7,992 nt of DNA from JAJPJX01 sp964568355 (GTDB lineage: Bacteria > Acidobacteriota > Terriglobia > Bryobacterales > Bryobacteraceae). How positions within the stretch are numbered: position 1 is the first letter of the stretch; every line of letters begins with the position of its first letter. Location: assembly GCA_964568355.1 (NCBI GenBank), contig CAZMRK010000410.1:1-7992 (forward strand), given 5' to 3'. This document shows, piece after piece, positions 1-7,992 of the stretch. The notes beneath the pieces were generated by a model. That model did no database searches and was not told the DNA's origin. It saw only the letters and a program-made list of their open reading frames with translations. The translations under genes were made by a program, and so were the position numbers.

Positions 1-609
1 GCGCACCACCTTATCGCCGAATTCCACCACGGATTGGATCAGCTTGCGGTCTTCTTCTTCGATCAGCCCTTCTTCGGCTCCTGCCGAGATCAGCGCATCG
101 ATGCTTTCGGCCGAAGAGGGCGGCTCTTCATCGCCGTTGCCCTCTTCTCCCAATTCCACCAGGGATTGGAAGAAGCTCAGCAGGGCCACGAACGGCCGGG
201 CCAGCAGGGCCAGCGCTCGCAGCAGCGGCAGCAGCGGCACCAGGAACTCTCCCCGGGTGCGCCGGTAGAGCAGTTGCGGCAGCGCGTAAGAGGAAAGCGC
301 CATGGCCAGCCAGGAGCCCACCACGGCTTCCAGCAGATCCTGCCATCCCCAGACGCGCCCGACCGTAAACTGGGCCAGGAACAGCATGCCCAGGAGCGGC
401 AGCAGAGTGTGTTTGATGGCGGAGAAGCATGCCGCGCCGTCTTCGGTGCGCAGCCCGAGGCGGTCTTCCAGGCTGTCTTTGAAGAATTTCAGCGCCGGCA
501 GATCGCGCGGGCGCAGACGCAGGCTCTCCAGGTACAGCACTTGCACCAGGGTCACCAGCGCCAACAGCACCGAGGTCAGGAAAATGACGATATCGAGCGC
601 AAGAATCAC
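1..609 (-). CDS. CorC/HlyC-family membrane protein (DUF21-like + CBS type), 3' end outside window
   Basis: Partial gene: 203 residues are visible, from a GTG start to the window edge. The GTG overlaps the ybeY stop by 4 bp (GTGA), which supports this start. Hydrophobic segments at about residues 4-27, 68-84, 92-114 and 122-151 form a four-helix membrane domain in the place of the DUF21/CNNM domain. An acidic linker follows (155-170), then IDALISAGAEEGLIEEEDRK and QSVVEFGDKVVR. That stretch is the hallmark lead-in to the CBS-pair domain of CorC/HlyC proteins, which normally continues with a VMTPR-type motif; here it is cut off. The family is linked to magnesium/cobalt efflux or homeostasis, and its position after phoH-ybeY matches E. 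coli ybeX. The membrane domain lacks the usual small-residue and SExA-like signature of DUF21, so it is divergent. Family placement is firm; transport activity is inferred. Confidence 0.85.
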   Translation of the reverse strand, partial: MILALDIVIFLTSVLLALVTLVQVLYLESLRLRPRDLPALKFFKDSLEDRLGLRTEDGAACFSAIKHTLLPLLGMLFLAQFTVGRVWGWQDLLEAVVGSWLAMALSSYALPQLLYRRTRGEFLVPLLPLLRALALLARPFVALLSFFQSLVELGEEGNGDEEPPSSAESIDALISAGAEEGLIEEEDRKLIQSVVEFGDKVVR

Positions 610-1052
610 GGACGTACTCGTTCAATCAGACTATTCGGCAGGCCGAGTTTTCTGCGCCAGAGCGATTCGGCCCGGGCCATGCGCCCGCGGTCCCGCTCGT
701 GGTCCATCCCCAACAGGTGGAGCACGCCGTGCAGCATCAGGATGCGGATCTCTTCTACCACCGGATGTCCGAACTCCTCCGCCTGGGCTTTGGCCCGCTG
801 GGCGGAAATCGCCAGTTCTCCGATCGCGCCGGAGCCCGGCTCGGGGAAGGAGAGTACATCGGTGGGATAGTCCTTGCCCAGGAACTGGCGGTTGAGCTTG
901 CGCAGTTCGCGATCGTCGGTGACCAGACACTGGAAGGCGCGTCCTCCGGCCACCTGCTCGCGCAGTTCCCGCGCGTACTCTTCCAAATGGGCGCGGCGCA
1001 GTTCCGCCGGTGCTCGGCGGAACAGGACTATATGGTCGTCGTCTGGAGACAT
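606..1052 (-). CDS. ybeY: YbeY, endoribonuclease / rRNA maturation factor
   Basis: 148 residues, the usual length for YbeY, a single-domain zinc metalloprotein (UPF0054). In the cytoplasm it takes part in 16S rRNA 3'-end processing and 70S ribosome quality control. The zinc motif HGVLHLLGMDH is complete, with His108, His112 and His118. The upstream conserved block LNRQFLGKDYPTDVLSFP (residues 53-70) contains Arg55, which matches the conserved catalytic-site arginine of the family, and is followed by GELAIS (78-83). The ATG start lies 10 bp after the phoH stop. An AAGG Shine-Dalgarno sequence overlaps that stop codon at a spacing of 7 nt. The stop overlaps the start of the CorC-like gene by 4 bp. 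The order phoH-ybeY-corC is conserved in many bacteria (E. coli ybeZ-ybeY-ybeX). Nothing is missing, and identification is secure. Confidence 0.97.
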   Translation of the reverse strand: MSPDDDHIVLFRRAPAELRRAHLEEYARELREQVAGGRAFQCLVTDDRELRKLNRQFLGKDYPTDVLSFPEPGSGAIGELAISAQRAKAQAEEFGHPVVEEIRILMLHGVLHLLGMDHERDRGRMARAESLWRRKLGLPNSLIERVRP

Positions 1053-1059
1053 GGATACG

Positions 1060-1063
1060 CCTT
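1060..1063 (-). promoter_or_regulatory. Ribosome binding site of ybeY
   Basis: AAGG lies 7 nt before the ybeY ATG, and its first base is the last base of the phoH TGA stop. Terminating ribosomes would therefore be close to the initiation site, which fits translational coupling of phoH and ybeY. Confidence 0.6.
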
Positions 1064-2139
1064 CAGGCGTTGGACGTTTCCGCGACGGACGTTTCCGCGA
1101 CAGGAGCGGCGGCCGGCTCTCCGGCGGCTGGCGTCTCGGCCGGCGCTTCCGTTCCCGAATCGCCCAGCTTCAGGCTGAGCTGCCGTCCCAGACCCACGGC
1201 CTCGTTGTAGCGTTCGTACGCCTTTACGATGCGCTGCACCAGGCTGTGGCGCACAACGTCGCGTTCGTCGAATTGCACGAAGCTGATGCCTTCCACACCG
1301 CGCAGCACTTCCAGGGCATCGATTAATCCGCTGCGCCGGCCGGTCGGCAGGTCGATCTGCGTGATGTCGCCGTTCACCACCATTTTGGAGTTGAAACCCT
1401 GCCGCGTCAGGACCATCTTCATCTGTTCCGGGGTGCTGTTCTGAGCCTCATCCAGAATAATGAAACTGTCATTCAAGGTGCGCCCCCGCATGAAGGCGAT
1501 CGGCGCCACCTCGATCGTATTGCGCTCCAGGAACTTTTCCACTTTCTCGGCATCCAGCATATCGAAGAGCGCGTCGTAGAGAGGGCGCAGGTAGGGATCC
1601 ACCTTTTCCTGCAGAGTGCCGGGCAGGAAGCCCAGCCGCTCCCCGGCTTCCACCGCCGGACGGGTCAGGATGATGCGCGCTACTTTCTTATTGAGCAGCG
1701 CGGAAACTCCCATAGCGACCGCCAGGTAGGTCTTGCCGGTGCCGGCCGGGCCGACGCCGAACACCAGGTCGTTGCGTTCGATCGCCTCCAGGTAGCGGCG
1801 CTGATTCACGGTTTTGGGCGCCAGTACCTTCTTGCCGAAATTGCGCTGGCGGCCGCTCTGGACCAGTCCCCGCAGGCTGACTTCCGCATCTTCGGTGCAC
1901 ACCCGCAGGTAACTCTTGAGATCGCCGTTATTGAAGACGTGGCCCTCTCCCACCAGCGCTACATACTCTTCCAGTATGTTTTCCGCCCGGGAGACATTCC
2001 CAGGCTCGCCTTCAATTTCCAGCAGGTTGTCGTTGAGGTGAGTGCTTACGTTCAGGCCGGATTCGATCAACCGGATGTTTTCATCGCGCGTACCGAATAG
2101 GCTTTCTACGCCTCGGCTAATCTGTACGGTGGTTTTCAT
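1063..2139 (-). CDS. phoH: PhoH-family ATPase (YbeZ/PhoL-like)
   Basis: 358 residues. An N-terminal region of about 70 residues resembles the KH-like RNA-binding domain of bacterial PhoH/PhoL proteins. The PhoH P-loop NTPase domain follows (about 105-320). Walker A is GPAGTGKT (130-137), Walker B is FIILDEAQ (226-233), and the family blocks LTRPAVEAGERLGFLPG (158-174) and NGDITQIDLP (256-265) are present. The family binds and hydrolyses ATP and is implicated in RNA metabolism with YbeY; the exact substrate is uncertain. The last 35 or so residues are a low-complexity Ala/Pro/Glu tail ending in VAETSVAETSNA, encoded partly by a 15-bp tandem duplication. A TAA codon lies in frame immediately before the ATG, so no earlier start is possible. 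There is no good Shine-Dalgarno sequence at normal spacing; the nearest, GGAGG, is 19 nt away. The gene is probably transcribed from its own promoter at 2268-2296. Confidence 0.95.
   Translation of the reverse strand: MKTTVQISRGVESLFGTRDENIRLIESGLNVSTHLNDNLLEIEGEPGNVSRAENILEEYVALVGEGHVFNNGDLKSYLRVCTEDAEVSLRGLVQSGRQRNFGKKVLAPKTVNQRRYLEAIERNDLVFGVGPAGTGKTYLAVAMGVSALLNKKVARIILTRPAVEAGERLGFLPGTLQEKVDPYLRPLYDALFDMLDAEKVEKFLERNTIEVAPIAFMRGRTLNDSFIILDEAQNSTPEQMKMVLTRQGFNSKMVVNGDITQIDLPTGRRSGLIDALEVLRGVEGISFVQFDERDVVRHSLVQRIVKAYERYNEAVGLGRQLSLKLGDSGTEAPAETPAAGEPAAAPVAETSVAETSNA
1072..1101 (-). repeat. 15-bp perfect tandem duplication in the 3' end of phoH
   Basis: On the plus strand the unit GGACGTTTCCGCGAC occurs twice head to tail (1072-1086 and 1087-1101). 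On the coding strand it encodes a repeated five-residue unit (VAETS) in the disordered PhoH tail. The length is a multiple of three, so the frame is kept. It looks like a recent slippage or duplication event in a region under weak constraint. Confidence 0.9.
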
Positions 2140-2229
2140 TTAGGTAGTGTCTGGGACGCCTCCAAGCTACGGAAAACCGGGGACACAGGAAAGAAGATGG
2201 GGACGAACGGCTAAGACCGGCTGGCGAAA

Positions 2230-2245
2230 CCTCGCTGGCGCGAGG
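2230..2245 (-). other. Small perfect hairpin in the phoH leader
   Basis: CCTCGC and GCGAGG form a 6-bp GC-rich stem around a GCCA loop, starting about 16 nt after the predicted transcription start. On the minus strand only three T residues follow, so it is a poor intrinsic terminator. It could stabilise the 5' end of the mRNA or act as a weak attenuator, or it may be chance in GC-rich DNA. Confidence 0.4.
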
Positions 2246-2267
2246 CGGTTGCATACCATCTGAAACG

Positions 2268-2296
2268 ATTATACCCCTGTCTCGATAGCGACTCAA
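2268..2296 (-). promoter_or_regulatory. Sigma70-type promoter for phoH-ybeY-corC
   Basis: On the minus strand the -35 box is TTGAGT (2296-2291, 4 of 6 matches to TTGACA). A spacer of exactly 17 bp follows, then a perfect -10 box TATAAT (2273-2268). The predicted transcription start is near 2261. The -35 box begins 5 bp after the Rrf2 stop codon, so the promoter sits cleanly between the two gene blocks. The box and spacing match are direct observations; activity is inferred. Confidence 0.75.
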
Positions 2297-2300
2297 TGGC

Positions 2301-2777
2301 TCATTGGATCAGGCTGAGGCCGCTCGACCCCGGCAGATTCTTGACCCAGGAGTTCATTTCTTCTTCATTCCGGAGCAGATCCCGCAGGGTCATCTTGCTC
2401 AACACCTGGTCAATGGCCACCTGCACGGTCTGCCACAGCGACCGCACCGAGCAATCCACCGAATGCGCGCAAACGCTTTGCTGGCCGGAATGCTGGCTGC
2501 AAAAATCGGTTTCAAACAGCCGCCCGCCCAGCGCGTCGATCACATCTCCGATCACGATCTGCTCAGCCGGCCGGGCCAGCATATAGCCGCCATCCTTACC
2601 CCGCGCGGCGGTGATGAACCCGGCTTGGCGTAAGATACGCAGAATCTTGGCGGCATAAGCCGACGAGACGCCCTCCGCCTTGCTGATGACCGGAATGGTC
2701 AGGCTACCGCCCGCCCCCAGCAGGCCGATGCGAACCAGGCAGCGCAATCCGTATTCTTCGTTGGAGGTCAGTTTCAT
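2301..2777 (-). CDS. Rrf2-family transcriptional regulator, probable Fe-S-sensing repressor of the suf operon
   Basis: 158 residues, the normal Rrf2/IscR length. The N-terminal winged helix-turn-helix starts MKLTSNEEYGLRCLVRIGLL; SSAYAAKILRILRQAGFI (38-55) is the recognition region and GKDGGYMLARP (60-70) the wing. Three cysteines, Cys93, Cys103 and Cys109, lie where IscR, NsrR and RirA carry their Fe-S ligands; the spacing is C-X9-C-X5-C. A DNA-binding regulator that senses cluster status and controls the suf genes is the natural inference. The ATG at 2777 overlaps the sufT stop by 4 bp (ATGA) and has AAGG 8 nt upstream. A longer in-frame extension to 2960 would run through sufT and its sequence is non-homologous, so I rejected it. 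Being last in the suf operon it should be co-expressed with its likely targets. It could sense NO or iron instead; I assign no gene symbol for that reason. Confidence 0.92.
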   Translation of the reverse strand: MKLTSNEEYGLRCLVRIGLLGAGGSLTIPVISKAEGVSSAYAAKILRILRQAGFITAARGKDGGYMLARPAEQIVIGDVIDALGGRLFETDFCSQHSGQQSVCAHSVDCSVRSLWQTVQVAIDQVLSKMTLRDLLRNEEEMNSWVKNLPGSSGLSLIQ

Positions 2778-3103
2778 CGGTTCAGCCTTGTTAGCGGAAT
2801 TACGTCGTCGTCCAGCCCCAGGGCGAGCTTGGCTCCCTGCGACATCTTGCTTTTGTCCCAGGGCGGATCGAACACCAGCTCCACCTTGACATCCGTCACG
2901 CCTGGAACCGCCCGCACCCGGCGCTCCACCTCGGCGGGGAGGCTTCCAGCCACCGGACAATTCGGAGCCGTCAGGGTCATGCGGATGTGCGCTACTCCCG
3001 TTTCGTTTACGTCGATCTGATAGATCAGCCCCAGCTCCCAGATGTTAATGGGGATTTCCGGGTCATAGACGTTCTTCAGCGCGGCAATGATCTGGTCTTT
3101 CAT
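2774..3103 (-). CDS. sufT: SufT, DUF59/MIP18-family Fe-S maturation factor
   Basis: 109 residues, a single DUF59 (MIP18/PaaD-like) domain. The family signature DPEIPINIWELGLIY covers residues 14-28. The conserved cysteine is Cys49 in LTAPNCPVAGSLP, and DPPWDKSKMS (79-88) is the usual C-terminal block. Proteins of this type in suf operons (SufT) help mature or deliver Fe-S clusters to client proteins, especially under high demand; the related PaaD and eukaryotic MIP18 act in similar maturation roles. The gene starts 12 bp after sufU, with GAGAAG 8 nt before the ATG, and overlaps the regulator gene by 4 bp. The domain and operon context make the assignment firm; the exact client proteins are unknown. 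Confidence 0.92.
   Translation of the reverse strand: MKDQIIAALKNVYDPEIPINIWELGLIYQIDVNETGVAHIRMTLTAPNCPVAGSLPAEVERRVRAVPGVTDVKVELVFDPPWDKSKMSQGAKLALGLDDDVIPLTRLNR
2786..2789 (-). promoter_or_regulatory. Ribosome binding site deciding the Rrf2 start
   Basis: AAGG, 8 nt before the ATG at 2777, lies inside the end of sufT. With the ATGA overlap it favours this start over any longer in-frame extension. Confidence 0.55.
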
Positions 3104-3115
3104 GCAGTCAGCTTC

Positions 3116-3553
3116 TCATTCAGTGGAAACTACTTCGCCCTTGCCGTCGATGGCCGATTTCAGCGTATGCCAGGCCAGGGTGGCGCATTTCACCCGCGCG
3201 GGAAATTCCCGCACTCCCGAAAAGGCCGCCAGCTTCCCCAGGTCCTTGGGAGCCGGCTTCTCCGTAGTCAGCAGGTCGTGGAAGCGCTCCACCATGGCCT
3301 CGGCTTCCTCCCGCGTTTTGCCCTTGATGCTTTCGGTCATCAGCGAAGCCGAAGCGGTCGAGATTGCGCAGCCGGATCCCACGAAGCTGATATCGCACAC
3401 GTGGTTGTTCTCGATCTTGAGATAGAGCGCCAGCTTGTCGCCGCACAGGGGGTTATAGCCCTCCACGCGCTGTGTAGCCTCCTCCATCGTGTGGAAGTTC
3501 CGCGGGCGGCGGCTGTGATCGATAATGATTTCCTGATAAAGGTCGTTCAGCAT
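3116..3553 (-). CDS. sufU: SufU, sulfurtransferase partner of SufS
   Basis: 145 residues. The IscU-like fold is shown by YNPLCGD (33-39, Cys37 and Asp39), GSGCAIS (59-65, Cys62) and ARVKCATLAW (119-128, Cys123). The interval between the second and third cysteines is 61 residues. This matches SufU, which carries an insertion here, and not IscU, whose interval is about 43. In Firmicutes, SufU is a zinc protein that accepts persulfide sulfur from SufS and passes it to SufBCD; all four metal/catalytic ligands are present. The start overlaps the sufS stop by 1 bp (TGATG), and a strong AAGGAG lies 11 nt upstream inside sufS. No sufE or sufA is seen in the window, in agreement with SufU replacing SufE. 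Confidence 0.95.
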   Translation of the reverse strand: MLNDLYQEIIIDHSRRPRNFHTMEEATQRVEGYNPLCGDKLALYLKIENNHVCDISFVGSGCAISTASASLMTESIKGKTREEAEAMVERFHDLLTTEKPAPKDLGKLAAFSGVREFPARVKCATLAWHTLKSAIDGKGEVVSTE

Positions 3554-4788
3554 CAGCCGAAGATCTCCTTTACTTTGCCGATTCCCCTCACCAGCTCATC
3601 GATTTCTTCGAAAGTGTTATAGAACGCCAGCGAAGCCCGGGTCGTGGCCGGAATGCCGAAGCGGTCCATCACCGGCTGGGCGCAGTGATGGCCGGTGCGC
3701 ACCGCGATCCCCTCGCGATCCAGAATCGTCCCGATATCGTGCGGGTGCACCCCTTCCAGTACGAACGACAGCACGCTGGCCTTGTCCCGGGCCGTGCCGA
3801 TGATCCGCACTCCCGGAATCCGTTCCAGTTGCCCGGTCCCATATGCCAGCAGGTCGTGCTCGTAGGCCGCGATCTTCTCCATCCCAATGCCGCTGATGTA
3901 ATCGATGGCCGCGCCCAGGCCGATCCCTCCCGCGATATCCGGAGTGCCTGCCTCGAACTTATACGGAATTACGTTGTAGGTGGTCCTCTCGAAGCTTACC
4001 GTGCGGATCATATCGCCGCCGCCCTGGTAGGGATTCATGCTCTCTAGCAGCGCGGCCTTGCCGTACAGCACCCCGATGCCGGTCGGGCCAAACACCTTGT
4101 GTCCCGAGAAAGTATAAAAATCGCAATCGAGCGCCTGCACGTCCACCTTCATGTGCGGCGCCGCCTGCGCCCCGTCCACCAGCACCGGTGCGCCCCGGCG
4201 ATGCGCCAGTTCCACCATCCGGGCCACCGGATTGACCGTGCCCAGGGCATTGGAGACGTGGGCCAGCGCCACGATCCGCGTTCGCTCGTTCAGCAGCTTC
4301 TCGAACTCTTCGAGCACCACCTCGCCGCGTTCGTTGATCGGCGCCACCCGCAGCACCGCCTGCTTTTCCTCGCACAGGATCTGCCACGGGACGATGTTGG
4401 AGTGGTGTTCGAGCGCGGTGATGAGCACCTCGTCGCCGGCGCCGACATGCTGCCGGCCATAGGTCTGCGCCACCAGGTTGATGCCTTCGGTGGTACCCCG
4501 CACGAACACAATTTCCCGCGCTTCGCGTGCTCCCAGAAACTCCCTGACCTTCTCTCGCGCCTCTTCGTAGGCCTGGGTCGAACGCTCGCTCAGCTCGTGT
4601 ACCCCGCGGTGAATATTGGAACAGTCCGCCGTATAAAAATGCTGAATTGCTTCGATCACCGCCCTGGGTTTCTGGCTGGTCGCTGCGTTGTCCAGGTACA
4701 CCAGCGGCTTGCCGTGGATTTTCTGGTCGAGGATGGGGAAGTCTTCCCGGATCCGGTTTACATCCAGCGAACTACTGACGGTTATCAT
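3553..4788 (-). CDS. sufS: SufS, group II cysteine desulfurase
   Basis: 411 residues, usual for SufS (about 405-415). A PLP enzyme of the class V aminotransferase fold: it takes sulfur from L-cysteine, giving alanine and an enzyme persulfide. Visible sites are LVYLDNAATSQKP (29-41), EHHSN (127-131, with the PLP-stacking His128), VDGAQ (204-208, Asp205), SGHK (228-231, the PLP-binding Lys231) and RTGHHCAQP (364-372, catalytic Cys369). The short RxGHHCA loop is typical of group II enzymes, which need SufU or SufE. The ATG at 4788 lies inside the end of sufD (17-bp overlap) with GAGAGG 4 nt before it. A longer frame to 4851 adds a basic, non-homologous stretch read out of the sufD frame, so I rejected it. 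Confidence 0.97.
   Translation of the reverse strand: MITVSSSLDVNRIREDFPILDQKIHGKPLVYLDNAATSQKPRAVIEAIQHFYTADCSNIHRGVHELSERSTQAYEEAREKVREFLGAREAREIVFVRGTTEGINLVAQTYGRQHVGAGDEVLITALEHHSNIVPWQILCEEKQAVLRVAPINERGEVVLEEFEKLLNERTRIVALAHVSNALGTVNPVARMVELAHRRGAPVLVDGAQAAPHMKVDVQALDCDFYTFSGHKVFGPTGIGVLYGKAALLESMNPYQGGGDMIRTVSFERTTYNVIPYKFEAGTPDIAGGIGLGAAIDYISGIGMEKIAAYEHDLLAYGTGQLERIPGVRIIGTARDKASVLSFVLEGVHPHDIGTILDREGIAVRTGHHCAQPVMDRFGIPATTRASLAFYNTFEEIDELVRGIGKVKEIFG
3565..3570 (-). promoter_or_regulatory. Strong ribosome binding site of sufU within sufS
   Basis: AAGGAG (AAAGGAG with the preceding base) lies 11 nt before the sufU ATG. It is the best Shine-Dalgarno match in the window and suggests that SufU is well translated even apart from coupling to sufS. 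Confidence 0.65.
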
Positions 4789-6087
4789 GGAGCCTCTCGA
4801 ACAACACCTGCTCCAGCTTCTCGCGCATGGGCGCCACCTTGATGCGGTCAATCACGTCCCGCGCGAAAGCATAGGTCAGCAGGTTCCGCGCCTCCTCCTT
4901 GCCGATGCCGCGGGACTGGAGATAGAAGATGCTCTCCTGGTCTAATTGGCCGATGGTCGCGCCATGCGTGCACCGCACATCGTCGGCGAAAATCTGCAAC
5001 TCCGGCTTGGTATTGATGACGGCGTCCTCGGAGAGCATCAGATTCTTGTTCGTCTGCTTGGCGTCGGTCTTCTGGGCATCCTTGCGTACCAGGATCTTGC
5101 CGTTGAAGACGGCCCCGCTTCTGCCGTCCAGAATTCCCTTGTACAGCTCATGGCTGGTGCCATGCGGCCGGGCATGGTCCACCGAAATGTGATTGTCCAC
5201 GTGCTGCCGCCCCGCCACCAGGTAGAACCCGTTCAGCGTGACCTCGGTGCCTTCGGAAAGCACCGCGTTGGCGTCATTGCGCACCAGCGCTCCGCCCAGC
5301 GAGATGGAGTGCGAAGTGAAATTCGCCCCACGGCCTTCCTGGGCCTGCAGCATCGCCACATGGAACGCCTGGTTCTGCTCCATTTGCAGCTTGTAATGGT
5401 CCACGACGGAGTTCTCTCCGCCCACGATCTCGGTTACCGCATTGGTGAAATAGACCTGGTCTCCCAGCCCGATATAGCTTTCGATGACGGTGAGCTGGCT
5501 CTCGCGCCCCACCACGATCAGGTTGCGGGGATGCACGATCGCCGGCTGCGCCCCGGCCGCGGCGACGAAGACCAGATGGATGGGCCGTTCCACGACCGTC
5601 CCTTTGGGCACTCGCACAAATCCGCCGTCTTCGAGAAAGGCCGTGTTGAGCGCCACAAAAGCCTGCTGCTCGAAAGCGGCATGGCGCGCCAGATGTTGCT
5701 CCACTGCCTCCGGTTCTTCCGCCAGAGCACGGGCCAGGCTGCCGGCCTGCACTCCCGCGGGCAGTACGCCCGCCGTCGAAAGACCCGGCGCGTAACGTCC
5801 ATTGACGAACACCAGCCGGCACGCCTGGGGATCCGCAAACAGCAGCGTATCCAGCCCGGCCTTCGTCAATCCGTCTGCGTTTCCCGCTGGCGCCTGGAAA
5901 TTCTCCCGCGCGATGGGAGCGACATTGGTAAACCGCCACTCTTCGTCATGCGTCGTCGGAAATCCCAGCTCCGCGAAGCGCTCGATGGCGCTTTTCCGGA
6001 TCCGGTGCAGCCAGGGCTGGCCGTTCTTCGCCTGGGCGAACTCCGGAAACTGGGCCAGGTAGACGTTGGGCTGTTCCGCCACTCCGG

Positions 6088-6091
<4 letters not shown>
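4772..6091 (-). CDS. sufD: SufD, Fe-S scaffold complex subunit
   Basis: 439 residues, typical of SufD. The N-terminal helical domain carries the family motif DEEWRFTN (49-56). The long beta-helix core follows, and the C-terminal part has CTHGATIGQLDQESIFYLQS (374-393) and the helical end RGIGKEEARNLLTYAFARDV (394-413). His376 in CTHGAT corresponds to the conserved histidine of E. coli SufD (His360) at the SufB-SufD interface where the cluster is assembled. SufD forms the SufBC2D complex with SufB and SufC. The start overlaps the sufC stop by 4 bp (ATGA), with GGAG 5 nt upstream, and the end overlaps sufS by 17 bp. All expected features are present. Confidence 0.96.
4793..4798 (-). promoter_or_regulatory. 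Ribosome binding site deciding the sufS start
   Basis: GAGAGG lies 4 nt before the ATG at 4788, inside the 3' end of sufD. It supports this start and implies reinitiation after sufD, whose stop lies only a few codons beyond. Confidence 0.55.
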
Positions 6092-6858
<767 letters not shown>

Positions 6859-6866
6859 TGGTACGG

Positions 6867-7992
<1,126 letters not shown>

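Larger units (their letters stand above)
2140..2300 (-). other. Intergenic region between the Rrf2 gene and phoH; promoter and untranslated leader
   Basis: This 161-bp stretch is the only sizeable non-coding DNA in the window. In the direction of transcription it holds a sigma70-like promoter, a leader of about 120 nt with a 6-bp-stem hairpin, and three spaced GGGAC motifs (plus strand 2153-2157, 2180-2184, 2200-2204). The last two belong to GGGGAC copies exactly 20 bp apart. A possible leaderless 30-codon frame (2259 down to 2167) begins about where the transcript should start, but has no other support. No convincing intrinsic terminator for the suf operon is present, so read-through into phoH is possible. 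Confidence 0.6.

Noticed and set aside
128..625. 165-residue minus-strand frame starting near the end of ybeY
   Set aside because: It is an Ala/Gly/Arg/Pro-rich frame-shifted reading of the CorC-like gene; the frame starting with GTG at 609 gives the conserved protein.
34..870. 278-residue open frame on the plus strand
   Set aside because: It is antisense to the CorC-like gene and ybeY and has a biased Gln/Arg-rich composition with no recognisable domain.
2230..2245. Intrinsic terminator for the suf operon
   Set aside because: The stem is only 6 bp with a three-T run, and it lies downstream of the phoH promoter, so it would also stop phoH transcription.
2778..2960. N-terminal extension of the Rrf2 protein
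   Set aside because: It runs through sufT in another frame, with a Gly/Arg-rich non-homologous sequence. Rrf2 proteins begin with the MKLT-type start at 2777, which has a ribosome binding site.

Overview
The window (7,992 bp, GC-rich) holds ten protein genes, all on the minus strand and packed tightly with 1-17 bp overlaps or gaps of at most 12 bp. The only larger non-coding stretch is 161 bp (2140-2300). No RNA gene, mobile element, CRISPR array or origin is visible. The long plus-strand reading frames are antisense shadows of the minus-strand genes. Gene content, codon bias and order suggest a free-living GC-rich bacterium. Acidobacteriota (Solibacter/Bryobacter-like Terriglobia) is my best guess from the general look of the proteins, but this is not proven by the sequence.

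Reading in the direction of transcription (right to left), the first block is a SUF iron-sulfur cluster assembly operon: sufB (5' end cut by the window edge), sufC, sufD, sufS, sufU, sufT and a terminal Rrf2-family regulator. SufBCD is the scaffold/ATPase complex. SufS is the cysteine desulfurase. SufU is the zinc-type sulfur-transfer partner typical of operons that lack SufE. SufT is a DUF59/MIP18 maturation factor. The Rrf2 protein has three cysteines suited to ligate an Fe-S cluster and probably gives feedback control. Its own gene overlaps sufT by 4 bp, so it is made with the pathway it probably senses.

Directly after the Rrf2 stop codon is a good sigma70-type promoter (TTGAGT, 17 bp, TATAAT). 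It is followed by a leader of about 120 nt with a small perfect hairpin. This promoter should drive the second block: phoH (ybeZ-like ATPase), ybeY (rRNA maturation endoribonuclease) and a membrane-anchored CorC/HlyC-type protein (ybeX-like position, 3' end cut by the window edge). This is the conserved ybeZ-ybeY-ybeX order known from E. coli, concerned with ribosome/RNA quality control and probably ion homeostasis.

Nothing here is a clearly new system. The points most worth a second look are the unusual cysteine spacing of the Rrf2 regulator and its place at the distal end of the operon, the degenerate membrane domain of the CorC-like protein (a GTG-start gene easily missed by ATG-only gene finding), the phoH promoter/leader, and a 15-bp tandem duplication in the tail of phoH.
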